Source of the DNA: Zoroaster sp. YZ-2022
Lineage: Eukaryota; Echinodermata; Asteroidea; Forcipulatida; Zoroasteridae
Length of the DNA: 64,000 nucleotides
Reading direction: 5' to 3'
Assembly: GCA_029582265.1 (NCBI GenBank)
Contig: CM055827.1
Coordinates: 36,570,260 to 36,634,259, forward strand
The notes below the pieces were generated by a model. That model saw only the letters and a list, made by a program, of their open reading frames with translations, did not search any database and was not told the origin of the DNA. Below are positions 25,261 through 37,996 of the stretch, in pieces. A program made the translations under genes and the position numbers. The stretch's first letter is position 1; every line of letters begins with the position of its first letter.

Positions 25261-26642
25261 GTGAGTATGGAATAAGTTATAACAAAGTGGCAATCTTCCT
25301 ACCCTAATAATATTCCTAGGTGTGGCATAAAAATGTAATTATTCTTTTCCCTATGACTGACTGTCAGTTATCAATATTTGACAACATACCCCTATGTCAG
25401 GGGTTCGAATACAGCAGGGGGCATATCTAGGGTCTCGAAAAGGAGTGAACAATGCCAAAAAAAGTGGAGCTCACAAAAAAATGTGGTAAATGTGGCGATC
25501 AAAAAAGGGGGCAGATGTCACCCTTTGTCCCCCCTCACTGGATCCGCCAATGAATCCAGGGGGTGGGAATAACTAGACCATCCCAATATTGTGATTAGCA
25601 ATACCATACCAATCTCACTTGTTAGAATTTAATCTGAGGCAATAAACTGAACACCTGTCAAAATGTGATACATATTATATATGAACATAATTATTGTTGG
25701 TAAAATACAAAACCCGCATAGCAAATATTTCTGCAAAGTGGTTATTATTATAATTTATTTGGCCTAGCAGTTCTGACATTTACTTGTTTCACAGTTGCTT
25801 CTTTGCACAGGGACAACCTGTGATCGGTATGTTAATTGCAACAGGTCCATTATTGCAATGTATATAGAAGTGTAACTAGCTCAAGCACGTATTATATGAA
25901 TGCGTATTCATTGAAATAATCCACATGCATTTTGGATCATGCACAGACACTCTATCATGTAATTTGTATGTAAACGCTATGCTATACTAAATTCATTTTC
26001 AGTATATTTGTCAGTCAACATTTTTGTTTAAATTTTTTTTTTTGCCAAAGTAGAACATGTTTGTTCGGCTCAGCTCAAGGGAAATGAATCATGGATAAGC
26101 TGGAACGAAAGAAGGGGACAAATGTACAAATTTCCTTTTGTACAAGATGTTTTGATATGTTCAAACTTTCAAAAGTGATATGGTACAGCATTGGTAATGT
26201 TGGCAAAATATGCTTCTTTTAGTATGCAAACTCTTTGAATCAAGATATACTTAAACCATTAATCACATGAACGTTTCTGCTAATTACGCTGTATTGTTCA
26301 CAAGAAAATAGTGAAAATGAATTCAGATATTTTGTACTTGTTCTAATATGAAATTCAGGGAAGAGGACTCTTCCCTAAACTCAAACTGGAAATTATTAAT
26401 TTTTCTGAAAAATTCTAGAACCTCAGACAAAAACACGTAGAAAATCTTTAAGTCTTTGTGGAGGGAAACCCTTCTCCAAATGTAATACTTCAAAAATGTT
26501 TTTTTAATGTTGGTAATCAAGAATATATTTTATATCTCAACAAAACATTATCTCTCAACAAAACATTATTATCTGTCATAAATTTTTAAAGGCAGGACCA
26601 TTTTGTTTGGCAGAGAAATAACAGGTTACTATGGACATAAAA

Positions 26643-26955
26643 ACCCTTTACCCTTCTGTCGCAGCTCCGAGACTCTGGAATCATCTTCCAACTAAACTCA
26701 AATCTTGTCATAGTATAACCAGATTTAAGTCGATACTTAAAACTCATCTTATGTTACAACTCTTCAAAGATGATGTATATTTGTAATTGCATTGTAGGTA
26801 CATGTATCTCGGTACATAATTTTTTTGTTTTTTTCCCCCTATGCTATCATTGTATATTGTTTGTAATTCATGTTTTTCTTTGTTTCCGCGCCTTGAGCGC
26901 CCAGCAGGGTGGATATGTGCGCGCTAAAAATCTTTATTATTATTATTATTATAAC
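26643..26955 (+). mobile_element. 3' end of a CR1/L2-like LINE (5'-truncated)
   Basis: One frame reads SVAAPRLWNHLPTKLK, then FKSILKTHLMLQLF and a stop. This is the diagnostic extreme C terminus after the reverse transcriptase in CR1/L2-group non-LTR elements (APxLWNxLP, then FKxxLKTHLF). A 3' UTR follows with CGCGCCTTGAGCGCC, GGGTGGATATGTGCGCGCTA and an (ATT)n tail. Most of the element is missing. Confidence 0.85.
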
Positions 26956-27000
26956 AGATGGTTGGACACAATCAGTAAAACACCCGCAGTGAAGTCATGA

Positions 27001-28267
27001 TCACTTAACCTATTCAATGGAGATCAGTTTCATGGCAGTTCTTGGTTGTGGTTATATTAAAGCTAATATTTACTTTTTTAAATGTCTATAAATGCATCCA
27101 TCAATATGTATTAAATTCAAACAAGTTTCCGCTTGTTTCATTGAGTCATTATCAAGAAAAAAATGAAAAAGCATTAATGTGGAATTACTGTCTTTTGGAA
27201 ATTATTTTACTAAAATAATTCAAGGGATATTTGATACCATCATCAACTTTATACCAAGTTTCATTTAAATCTTGTATATATGTACTAAAAAATCAGTAAT
27301 GTACTTCAAGAATACCAATAGTGTATATTGGCTTAAAATAATTTTGTGCAAATTTTGTGTGAATCCTTATCATATGTTTTTTAAGGCAGTATCTTGCCAT
27401 TTTCTTTGTTGAAAGAAAAATGGCAAGATCGCTAAATTTATTCTTTTTAACTCCTGTATTTCAGCTCTCCACTTTTTCTTTGTTCTGATTCCCCTTTCAG
27501 ACACTTTAAATTGTCACGTATCTTCTGAGACTGTCAACCTAATACCAATTCTCATTTGTAGCAGAGAAGGCTAAAGTTCATTTTTTTTTCCTTTTCCATA
27601 ACGCCCCCATAGTGTGGGCTTATGCATGCATTGATAGAGGTAGGATAAAAATGGCATACATGTGTCAGAATTAGTAAAACTATAAAAGCTACAATTCTTT
27701 AAATCAGGAACAATTCTTAACATCTCATAAACATAAACAGTCATTCTTCAAATGTCAAATTCAGTCAAATTTTCCAAACTTTCATGAAAAAAAAACATTT
27801 GACAATTTCACACTGTGAAATTTTGTTTTAAACTGGCTATGTTTGTATGGGAATAAATTTAATATTGAATTGAACTATTTTTATCCATTATGACTCATCC
27901 TAAGTTAAAACTGGTGCCCTGTTTTTAGACGTGCAGCTGGCTAATTTTTCTTGTCATACAGTCACTGGGAACGGAAGATAATTTTCAAATATTGTTGATG
28001 AGCGGTTTCCACACAGGATGTACATCAGATGGAGAGACCCAGCACGTCTCAAGCTTTCAGTAAACAAACATGTTTAAGGGAAATCCAAGGATTCATCACA
28101 ATATTGTCAATAAAGATATAATCTAACATAATCAATTCTTTAAAGGGTACACCATAGATAAATTACCCAAAACACAAAATGAACACAATTTTACCGATTT
28201 GATTACTTGGTATGAAGGTGGTTAGAAAAATAGACATTCTGAGAATTTTTTTTTGTCAGAAGTGAGA
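27001..28267. other. Non-coding AT-rich stretch
   Basis: No exon, RNA gene or clear full-length element recognised. Short matches to dispersed repeats (TTTCATTTAAATC, GATACCATCATCAACTTTA) suggest old repeat debris. Confidence 0.4.
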
Positions 28268-28558
28268 AAAAAGGGACATTGTTATCAAAATCAGAAAAGA
28301 CTCCATAGAATCAATGTCCTAGTTTAAGATGAACACATTTACTTAAAATTACTGGCTTATTTATGCAGCAGCAATGGTAATATGGCCTTATCATGTGGGG
28401 TATTATTTTCAGTCATTGACTTAATCTAAAACTTAATGCACTCCGATTCCATGCCCTGTTGATCGTTGATCGATATTGTTTAATTTTTCAAAAGTCACCA
28501 TCAGGTGACTATTTGTGCTAAGTACTCACTGCTGTTGGAATGAACACTGCCCCTTTAA
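28268..28558. mobile_element. TTAA MITE family A copy with internal insertion
   Basis: Family A blocks CAATGTCCTAGTTTAAG, TCATGTGGGG and CACTCCGATTCCATGCCCTG are in order, but about 90 extra bases, with an internal TCACC/GGTGA palindrome, sit between the GATCG block and the right terminus TGCCCCTTTAA. Confidence 0.75.
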
Positions 28559-29319
28559 TTAAGAAGAAAAGTGTTCCAATTTATTGGGAAAATGCCAACT
28601 AATTCAGCTGAATTTTTTATAATTTGATCTGATTTGTCTTGATCCTCATATGTAAATGCACACACTGAACTTTTACTAAAGATGTAAGGGACTTTAAATA
28701 CAAAATTTAAATAAGCTATAGCTATTTTGAACTTTGCACTTTCAATTAAGACATGGACAGATGGAAGGTTATTTCAGTAGTACACTACACACTGTCAGTA
28801 TTATTAATGTGAGTTTTCAACAGTGTCTGTTTCAATACTTTCCCTACAAAAGGGCAACAAGTGTACGTCACTAACGTTTTGTGTTGGTGGAGTAACATTA
28901 CAAATTGTGTTGACTGTTTAGTGGTTTGTTTTGATTCTGGGGAAATATTAATTTCATACTATCCTAATTGAGTAAGGCAGCAGTTAACTTATTCCCTGTA
29001 CAGTGTGTGCATCAATTTAAACAAACAATGTGATAAACAGTGTGTGACACTGGGTTACTAAAGAGCATTTTAGGTTCAATTAATGGATGGGTCCTGTGTC
29101 CCCAACATCAATTGACATGCCCAAAGCTCATATTTCATCAGCATTATTGCTTTTTGCTTTCAAAGGGCATTTATGTCCCTAACCCTACCTTACAATAAAG
29201 GGCAAGAACACTGTTATCTACTCAGTTTTGGATCATGGGTAGAGAGTTGTCGGAGAGTATCTGAATAGGGATGGTATATTTTTTCCCAAAATGGCAAGGG
29301 TGTGAAACTTTAATTTTTA

Positions 29320-29568
29320 TTAACCCTTTAAACTCAGCCCTGTAGAATATCGGATGCCGGCGTCCGATGAAATAAATCAATTCTTACACAACATCTGTAC
29401 GCCATTTTTTTCCAAAAGGTTGGTGGGGGTCAAAACTTTGATAAAAATGTAGGCCCATATGTAAGCTTTCCAATGGTATATAATGTGATAAGGTTTTTGA
29501 GAAGTAAGGCAGAATTTTTTATACAAAGAACAAAATTCACCAAAACAGGCCTGAGCTTAAAGGGTTAA
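29320..29568. mobile_element. TTAA MITE family D
   Basis: Begins TTAACCCTTTAAACTCAGCC and ends with the inverted form CTGAGCTTAAAGGGTTAA. 249 bp, non-coding. Its right TTAA (29565-29568) is also the left TTAA of the next element. Confidence 0.75.
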
Positions 29569-29705
29569 GGGACAAAACCTTTACAATCAACTGGGCATGG
29601 AATCGGAGTGCTAGTTTTAGGTTAACTCAGTGACTGAAACCAATAACACATGATAGTCGTATTACTGTGGCTGCTGCATAAATCAGCCAGTTATTTTAAG
29701 TCCAG
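29565..29705. mobile_element. TTAA MITE family A copy, 3'-truncated
   Basis: TTAAGGGACA then CAACTGGGCATGGAATCGG, GTGCTAGTTTTAGGTTAACT and CTGCTGCATAAATCAGCC. It stops where a different dispersed repeat begins, so one arm is missing. Confidence 0.7.
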
Positions 29706-29810
29706 AAGATAATCAGAGCATACTGGTCAAAACGTTGAGTTGTAACCACCAGTTCTTTTCAGAACTATTTACTTCTCAAAATATATTTTGCAAACAGTCT
29801 TATACTTATC
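29705..29810 (+). repeat. Dispersed CTGAAGA-type repeat, second copy (degenerate)
   Basis: CCAGAAGATAATCAGAGCAT, ACGTTGAGTTGTAACCACC and AGTTCTTTTCAGAACTA, followed by CAAACAGTCTTATA, as in the copy at 1895-2000. Confidence 0.65.
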
Positions 29811-31282
29811 CTTATAAAAATATTAAAATCTTACTAATCTACTTGATGTAAAGCTGATGAGGGTATCATTCATCCCTTGAAATATTTCTGTCTGAGGTGG
29901 TATGATTTTATTTAATAAATTCAGTTGTTACTGGTCCTGCTGGCTACTATAAAATTCATGTTAATTTCGACCCCTGCATATCCTGGGAAGGGCATGCATG
30001 GGTTAAATTCTAGAAATATACAAAAATAATAAGCATGACTGTTTTCTGTTTTTTTCTTTTTTTTTTCTTTAAAAAACGTGAGCACGGGGGAGGGGGGGGG
30101 GGGAAATTTCATTGGTTAATTTATGTTTCTAGAGGGTTTAAAAACATTACCAAATACCAAATACCAAACGTTACCAAATACCAATGTTGTGAAAAAAGGA
30201 AAAGGTTGACATCAAAAGATTGAATGAAGGAGATAGTGAAAAGGAAATAGTTAATTAGAAACAGTGTAATTAAATAATGAGACAACAAAATCATAAATTT
30301 GTATGGTCCTATTATGGTTATTATTAATCAAGTTACATTTTGGTTAAAATGACCCCTGTAGGTTACTCTGCTCTATACTCCGCCCATGCTTCATCTGCTG
30401 TGTTTTGAACCCACAAGAGGATGGTGACAAATACTTGGTAACTAGGCTTTTATGTAATCTTATATAGAGGGATGATGGATTATGACCTACACTAAGTGTT
30501 TCCATAAATAGCAAGGAAGGAAATAGGAAATGAAAATAGTGCTGAATGCATATATGGGTAAATGTCAAAGTGTTATTTTAAAACCATGCAAGGAAAAGCT
30601 TAATAAGCTGCAACATTTGACACATTAGTTTACACTTTTTGGTTGTTTCAAAGGCTTAAGGCAAAGTCTTTTTTTATTTATTTATTTAACATTTATGTAA
30701 GGACATGGGTCACTTAGTCACAGTCTATATTACATACATGTATTTTAAGTAAATTTGAGTATTTAGTTTGATAACTGAACAAGTTATTAAACAAATGTAA
30801 ATATTAATTACATCCTTTCTGGAAGCAGTCATGATAAACCTTCATTTAAAATGGATGGTTTTGGGGTTATTTCCTTGACAGTCCAGTGAGTCAATGACAT
30901 GTAGTAATTTTAATTCCTGTGTTTTGAAGAACATTCTTTATAACCACCAATCAAGGAAGCTCTTTCCTCATGTAATTTTATTAAATTTTTGTTCAGTTTT
31001 GTGAGGATATAACTCATTCTGTATTATCCTCTGTGGAAAGGTTGTGTCTTATTACCAGGTACCAAAATAACATTCAACCTTCCCATGATTCATTGCACAT
31101 GTCCGTCATTCTAGTTTCAAGTGAGCTTTATTGGATTGGAAATTTAATAAAACCATAGCACTGCTGGCTTTGTTATTTAATTTCATTAATTTCTGCAGGT
31201 TTTCTGGTTGCTTTTGGAATTCCCAAAATGTTATTGACTAAAAGAGTGCATCGGATCTACCCCCCAATTTTTTTTTTTTAAA

Positions 31283-31314
<32 letters not shown>

Positions 31315-34300
31315 AACCCAGTAACTCACATATATAATTCCTGCGTTTTGAGTGTATTTTTTTTCACATTGAATTCTCTGGTCATGCATGATAATAGCCG
31401 GGGGGGGGGGGGGGAAGGGAATTGTTTGTACATTTTTTGGTAACACTATATTTAATATCTAGTAGGTGAGATTGTCACAAAATGCACAAGAGTGTTAGTG
31501 TGAGATTTTGACACAACCCCCTTTAGAAATTCTGACAAAGCAACTGTAAAAGAAGACGTGCTTATCAACAATACTTGTCAGAGATAATGGTGCACCATAT
31601 ACAGAGATCAACCAACCTGATTGGTCAATTTATGTGAAAGGTGTTGATTGGCCAGTTGACTCAAGTTAGCAATTTTAGTGGGATTTATGTGGGTCTCAAT
31701 GGTCCCGTACAGTCAGGAAATTTGGAATTTGTCATTACAGATATTATGCAGAATTTCTTTAGAAGATATGTGCCCAATATATCATATATTGATAATTATC
31801 GTGTGTTTACTGATAGATAAACCATATGAGCAGTCCGGAAGGAAATTACTAATTCTGCTAATTCATATCCATACATAATGTTTATAACTAGAATCCTTCC
31901 TCAATGCGTCTAGTCAAGAGTTTTGGAATTTGTAATTTTTTTAAAACAAAATTATGCAAAATTCTTAAGCAGATGCGTTCAACATATCGATTTTGTTATC
32001 TGAATATCTGATATAGTGATATTTTAGCAGGACAGGAATTTTATTCCACTGAAACTTGAGTTGTGGATAAGCTTTTTTATACCTTGTTTTATTCGATTAC
32101 GATATCGAGTACCTTTTCAAGTTATCGAGATATTGGCAAATTGCAATTAATAAAATATATCGTGATAAAAAAAAATTGCCATTGTGAGTCAAGTAAGAAA
32201 TTCCATGGAAACAAAATTAGGACAGTCTTTTCAGCTTTCGGAAGTGAGAAACAAAAGTGAACTACTTCAGAAGTACATACACACTATGCAAGCAAATTTG
32301 CATTTTATTGTGATGCTTGTAGAGGGGTATAAACATACCTGTGGTTATAGGCTCTAAAGCAACCATGCATGAATGAAAAAAAATAATCGCGATACTATTG
32401 AAAATCGCGATATATGTTTGCCGATATATCGTGAGTGAAAAAAAAATTGATATCGCACAAGCTTAGTTGCAAATTGATAGCCATAGGTATATAACCAAAA
32501 TGCAACATGTCCAAACATGCTTGGCATTTATCCAATCCCCTCTGTCAAATATCATCTCCCCAACACTCAGACCTGTAGGTCAAATTTGTATGCATGAGTA
32601 GAGTATTAGTAATGTGCATCAGAGCTCTCATCCAGGTACAGTTAATGATCGTGTTGTATGGGCTCAGCTACAGCCATATAGTACCTTTGTAATTGTTGAT
32701 ACTTCCTATCTATGCTGATTTATTTATAGAATGTATGCAAATTGATACTTTCTAAGGGATGGGCTCCATACAAAAACACACAACATTGGTCTTTAAATAT
32801 CAAGTGATGACTACTTATTCAGTCTGACTGAATGTAAATTATGACTATCGATCATGATGTAAGCAATTAAGAACTTGATTATTTACTGATTCTAAAGGCA
32901 TTTATTGTGTCTAGCTTTCTATTAAATTTTGTATACATTTAAAAAAAATATAAAATATAAAATAATTTTAGAAAAGTATTCAGTTTTGTTCTGCATTGTA
33001 TCATGAAACATCCTGAAATTGTGCTTGAGAACTTAAAACGAATTAGGTACATTGTTATCAGATTATCAAATTAAAGAATCTAAAACTACAACCTTAGTTT
33101 TAGTATCAGTCATATCAACCTTTAAATTATTATGTCTGTGCTTTGATTTTTTTTAAATATATTGTGTCAAATTGACAAAAAGTTACCATCCGGCAACTTC
33201 CTGAAAACCGCATAAAAACCTTTTACATGCAGTGTTTTGTTATTTTCTCAAAAACCTGAGCAACTTTTATGATATATTCCTTGAAAACTAGAAGGTTGAA
33301 ATGAACATACATTTTCAATGCTGTACCTTCAACTATGTGGCCACTGAACCTATAACAAACAGGTCAGTGGAAATTTTTTAATTTCCATGAATGTTCAGAT
33401 ATAGCTCAACAAGCATCGTCAATAAACTAATAGAAGTTTGTTCTGCCAGGTCTTATGAAGGATTGCTAAAAATTAAAATAAAACATTAAATGCAAAAGCA
33501 AACATAATAGAGGAAAAATACAAACGGTGGAAAATAAAATGTAACAAACAAAATATTTTGCAAGAACATGAAGGTCATTTTCCTTCCCCTTGGAAACCAA
33601 CAACTTAAGTGTAATACCAGATCAGGTTAAAGGTCATCTCATAGTCTCTCACATGCTGTGACCCATGGCTGAATGTTCAAAGGCTAGAGCTACAAAGGAC
33701 ATGACAATGTAAACAGTATTCCTGTTTTGTATTCATTGGGGGAACATGGGACATTTTTAAGTTGCTGTGCAATGGCTAGACTGTATGTACATAAATATCC
33801 CGTAGATGTGTGTATTCATGGTCTGAAGATCCGAACTTAATTAAAATGGTGAATTTTTGTATTTTTTTCTAACAGTAAGTGCAGAATGTGCTTTGCACTG
33901 CAGAGCTGTGTATTTGTATAGTAGTCTAGATATCTATTATGCATTATCACGTACTCATATTCGATCAGGTGGATCCAATGCAGGGTTTCTGGAAAGTGCA
34001 GGGTGGGGTGGGGAGATGGCACATGGTAAATTTACTTGTACACTGACAAAAATGAGGTTGGGGTAGGTGGGGGGGGGGGGGGTTGCCCCCGTGCTATTAA
34101 TGGTCATGTTTTACATTGATTATTTTAATGGTAGAAAATTGTATTTTGGACTCTGACAGCCACCTGCAAATAAGTGCAAGGACTACTTTAGTTTGCAACT
34201 GGCTTCCTTATGTTATTCATCTTATAAATCTGCCCATCCTCTATTGCAAGCTCACACACCATAGGAAGGAAACTAGCTTTCCTTATTCCTCCATATACTC

Positions 34301-34988
34301 GCACTAAAAAACACACTCATGGATTAGCCTAATGCTGCCTACCGTGAGTGTAATTTTGTCAGTAGCATTCATCTCTATAGTTAGTCTGTAGTAATTTGCT
34401 ACAATTTGACAAATTTGGGCAAATTGTTATAGCAACTGTTCATCTGAGATGCAGTGTATGTGATGGCCATATCTATCCTTGGGGTAGTTTGTCATGAACA
34501 TGTATCATCTAGTTTTAGAGCAGCACTCGTACTGATTTTTGTTGACAATTATAGTCTAAAGGCCAGAATTGTGTCAGGGGCTCATGATGCATACGCTTCA
34601 TTTTCATTTCTCAATAGTCTTATCATGTATAATCTACTCATAAGGGTGAAAATAACAATATAGCAAGGTCGATCCCTACAGTAAACATCATGGGGGTATT
34701 GATTATAGCATTTGGTGCTCAATTCAAAGCCTTTGGTATGCAAAAGCACTGTGAATGATACAACAACCAGGTTATGAAATGTCCCCCGGGATATTGACAA
34801 GAAGTTCCTGCAATGAATTGGATATACATTCAGCTTCCTGTAGTAGACTTGTATAAGTCACTTAATCTGCACCAAGTTCCTGGCAAAGTTTATACTCAAA
34901 GTGGATATGAAAATTAAGGGAAGGTAACAACATTGGTCTTTGTTGGTGCACGCTCATTTCAACCCTTTATTTTTAAAGAAATATATCA
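29811..34988. other. Repeat-rich non-coding stretch
   Basis: Holds a fragment of the GTGCTATCATTT-type repeat (29835-29930), poly-T/poly-G low-complexity tracts at 30045-30105 and 31395-31411, an (AAAT)n microsatellite at 31281-31315, a TATCGCGAT-rich palindromic stretch near 32390-32460 and a poly-G run near 34065-34082. No exon with acceptable splice sites was recognised. Confidence 0.5.
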
Positions 34989-35075
34989 TTAACCCTAACT
35001 CCCTAGACAAAGCCAGTTGGAGGATTTTGAAGGATTTTTATTGTTATAGTACAATGCCTAGGGAGTTAGGGTTAA
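34989..35075. mobile_element. TTAA MITE family B, 87 bp, copy 1
   Basis: TTAACCCTAACTCCCTAG at the left end and its perfect inverse CTAGGGAGTTAGGGTTAA at the right. It is almost the exact reverse complement of the 90-bp copy at 50304-50393, differing by one substitution and one 3-bp indel. Confidence 0.92.
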
Positions 35076-35863
35076 GCTAACCTGTGAAATTTTTTGAGGA
35101 AAAAAAAACAAAAACTGTGTTACATATTTTAATGTTTTTTTTTAAGTTGTGATCTTTTTGTGATTTCATCATTCCTGTTTTCTCTAAAATGGAAGCACAT
35201 CAAATGAAATGATTTCTCAGGATGATTATAATACGTGTACCAGGGTAAGTTTTTAGATCATGAATTATTCATTAATTTGATAATCTGGTAATAAACAAAG
35301 TTGTACCTTCCCTAAATTAAGGTGGGACCTTAGTATTAATAGCTTTGCGTAGCCTTAATTCTGAATCTGAAAATTCATATACAACAATGTTTACATTTAT
35401 ATATTTGGTTACGCGCAAATTAAGTAAGAATCTTTTTTTATTGTTGGTTTGTATTTTGAAGTGCGATCCAGTCTTTTATATGCACAGGCCAGCCGTATTT
35501 CAGACTTGTAGCGAGACATGCTGTATTGTAGAAAATTCAACCCTACTGACTTGCACTTTGCAGTAATCCATTAAGAAAATGACTTGTGCAAGTCTAGTTT
35601 CATGAATAATCCTTTGTTGACATCCCCAGAATCACCCCAGGCCCAGCCAATAAACAGGGCCAGCTTCATGCTGCCCTGTGAATCAGGTCATCTAATGACC
35701 TCATACAGGACCGTGGTACCAGTGCTGTCTTGTTATATCCTATAAGTACACTGGGTTGTTGTTTTGTGGTAACATGTAGCTTGTATCATCCATGCTTGTA
35801 TACAGGGAAGCTTCATATACAAACAACAATTCCTTAATCCCAATCACATTGTTAGGGACAGAC

Positions 35864-36224
35864 TTGTAATTATATTATTACCCCTGCTCATAAGGCTCAT
35901 AATAGGCTCATAAATCATTCCTGAAACCATCTCAGCTCCCTGGGGAGTATACAGCTCAATTGCTGCCATTACAGCGCATATAGGGCTAATCAACCAACTC
36001 TGCCCTCACAGGTACCCATCTAACCCCTGGGTGGAGAGAAGCAATTATGGTTAAGTGTCTTGCTCAAGGACACAAGTGTCATGGCCGGGATTCGAACCCA
36101 CATTCTGCTGCTAACACCAGAACTTGAGTCCGGTAAGCTAGACCGCTCGGCCACGACACTCCATATATATTAGTCACGTGCGCTATATAAGTCCACACAT
36201 TATTATTATTATTATTGTAATTAT
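35864..36224 (+). mobile_element. tRNA-Leu SINE with twin-priming-type 5' inversion and 10-bp TSD
   Basis: 35874-36162 is the 5' portion of the SINE in reverse orientation (body, box B GGATTCGAACCC as its complement, tRNA head at the right). It is joined directly to the 3' tail in forward orientation, CACGTGCGCTATATAAGTCC then (ATT)n, ending at 36214. A perfect 10-bp target-site duplication TTGTAATTAT lies at 35864-35873 and 36215-36224, so the whole inverted structure was inserted in one event. Internally it is very similar to the SINE at 12070-12436, with a small duplication in the GCTCATAA block. Confidence 0.93.
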
Positions 36225-36237
36225 CCTTCACCCAATT

Positions 36238-36507
36238 TATACTACTCAAAACAATTTAGGGAACACCGGAATAATCTCAGTTAAAGCAAGATCATTTATT
36301 TCAGATAAACACAATGTTTCACAAAAATGATGAGAAACAACTGCACAATGAAACAGATAATAAAGGATGCATGTAGTGATTACACATTTCATGACATGAC
36401 TACTGAAAGAGAGAGGGGGTTGCAAATGAAAATCCCGGTTCATGGAACATTTCAAACCTATTTGATGTTAAAAATCCGGTGTTCCCTAAATTGTTTTGAG
36501 TAGTATA
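36238..36507. mobile_element. Tc1/mariner-type MITE with long near-perfect TIRs
   Basis: Ends TATACTACTCAAAACAATTT and its inverse, continuing through AGGGAACACCGG, give TIRs of about 33 bp. TATA at each end fits a TA target duplication. 270 bp; the longest open frame inside is not transposase-like. Confidence 0.88.
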
Positions 36508-37578
36508 TTTTAGTTAGGGTACTCAATATGTTTGCCAATCTTGTTATTATCTACCTGTCATAACATTAATGATTATATACATGCCCTCTTCAATCAATCA
36601 TCATTGAGTGATTTAACAGTTACGTTTTGCATCATTACTTCATGATCTCCTTAAAGCCATATTTTTGTAAAATGTCTGTAAATGCATCCACATGTATAAA
36701 ACCCAAACCTCTTGAAAATTTCAGCTTATCTCATTAAATTTTAAACAACAAAAATTGTAAAAATGTTGATTTTTAGTATTCATTCCAACATGGAATTTTT
36801 TCTCTCTGGCAGATAATTTGATAAATTAATGTAATAAATTCATATAATAACACCTGCAGCACCTGAGACAGAAATAGTTAAAGGGTGTGTGATATCATCA
36901 TCAACTTTAAGTATAAGTTTCATGTATGTGATTTTTTTTTCTTTTTCGAGAGTCCTAATATAGTAGGGGCTTTAAACATTTTACTGGATTTTTCATCAGT
37001 GTGTGCAGGTCAATGCCAAGAAACCCAGACGGTGACAAATACTGACAGGTTTTCCTTGCTCTATTCCCTCGGGCAGAAACATGGAATAGAGTTGATTGAG
37101 AGAGGTTGAGTAAGATCATAAAGGAACTGGAATATTATTAAAGGCACTAGCTGTGTGTGTATCAGTGTGTGTATTAGTTCATGAACTATTGAGGGCGTCT
37201 TTACACTACTTTCATTACAGCATATAATTCACTGGTTATCATATTGAATCCATTTACATTTCAAATGTTAGATTTTGCTGAATGTAGTTCTTTAATCCAG
37301 CATATATAAACACTGTTTTGTATACAAAATACCTACTGTAGTGGTTCTGCAAAGTGCCTTGAGACTGCGGCTATATTTTCACTTCTGCATGGCTTCAAAG
37401 AGAACAGAACAGATACCGACATTCTCTAAACACCCTCTCACCCAAATGAGGAGCCTGGTGTCAAACGAAGAATGCGTTTCCATTTACACACCCACCCAAT
37501 ATCTTACATGTGTTGTATTTACCTTAATTATTTATAATGTCTTCTACATTGTTTGCACAGCAGCGTAGCCAGGACTTC

Positions 37579-37594
37579 CCCCCCCCCCCCCCCC
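37579..37594 (+). repeat. Poly-C tract
   Basis: A run of about 16 C. Similar C or G runs of 10 or more occur near 20728, 38406, 38549, 41709, 42176 and 50707. Confidence 0.7.
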
Positions 37595-37841
37595 CCGAGT
37601 TCACACTCACCCCCCACTATGCCAAACAAATGCTCGTGAATAGGGTGTAAGAACGCTCATCTCTTGAAGACTATCATAGCTGTCATAGATTCAGTCTGAT
37701 GAGCAGAAAACCTAAATATCCCCAGGACATCAAGAATTGCCTGCCTTGCTAAATATTCAGGGGGTGCATGGTCTAGTGGTCTTCCCTGAGCAAGTGTAAT
37801 ATTGTTATTACATTGGGAAAAAGGTTTCCCTCCACAAAGAC

Positions 37842-37996
37842 TTAAAGGGACAGTACTGTCCAATCAACACGGCATGGAATCAGAGTGCTAGTTTTAGATT
37901 ATCTCATTAACTGAAAATAATACCGTACTCCACATGATAAGGTCATATTAAAGTTGTATAAATGAGCCAGTAATTTTCAGTCAATTGTCCCTTTAA
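37842..37996. mobile_element. TTAA MITE family A, short copy
   Basis: TTAAAGGGACAGTACTGTCC on the left, TTGTCCCTTTAA on the right, 155 bp. Central blocks GTGCTAGTTTTAGATTA and CACATGATAAGGTCATATTA match other family A copies. Confidence 0.85.

Noticed and set aside
34989..35075. Interstitial telomeric repeat (CCCTAA)
   Set aside because: There is only one CCCTAAC per end, in inverted orientation with TTAA flanks. It is a MITE terminus, not a telomeric array.
37381..37475. Possible exon (ASKRTEQIPTF region)
   Set aside because: No convincing acceptor/donor pair with phase matching a neighbour, and no recognised similarity.
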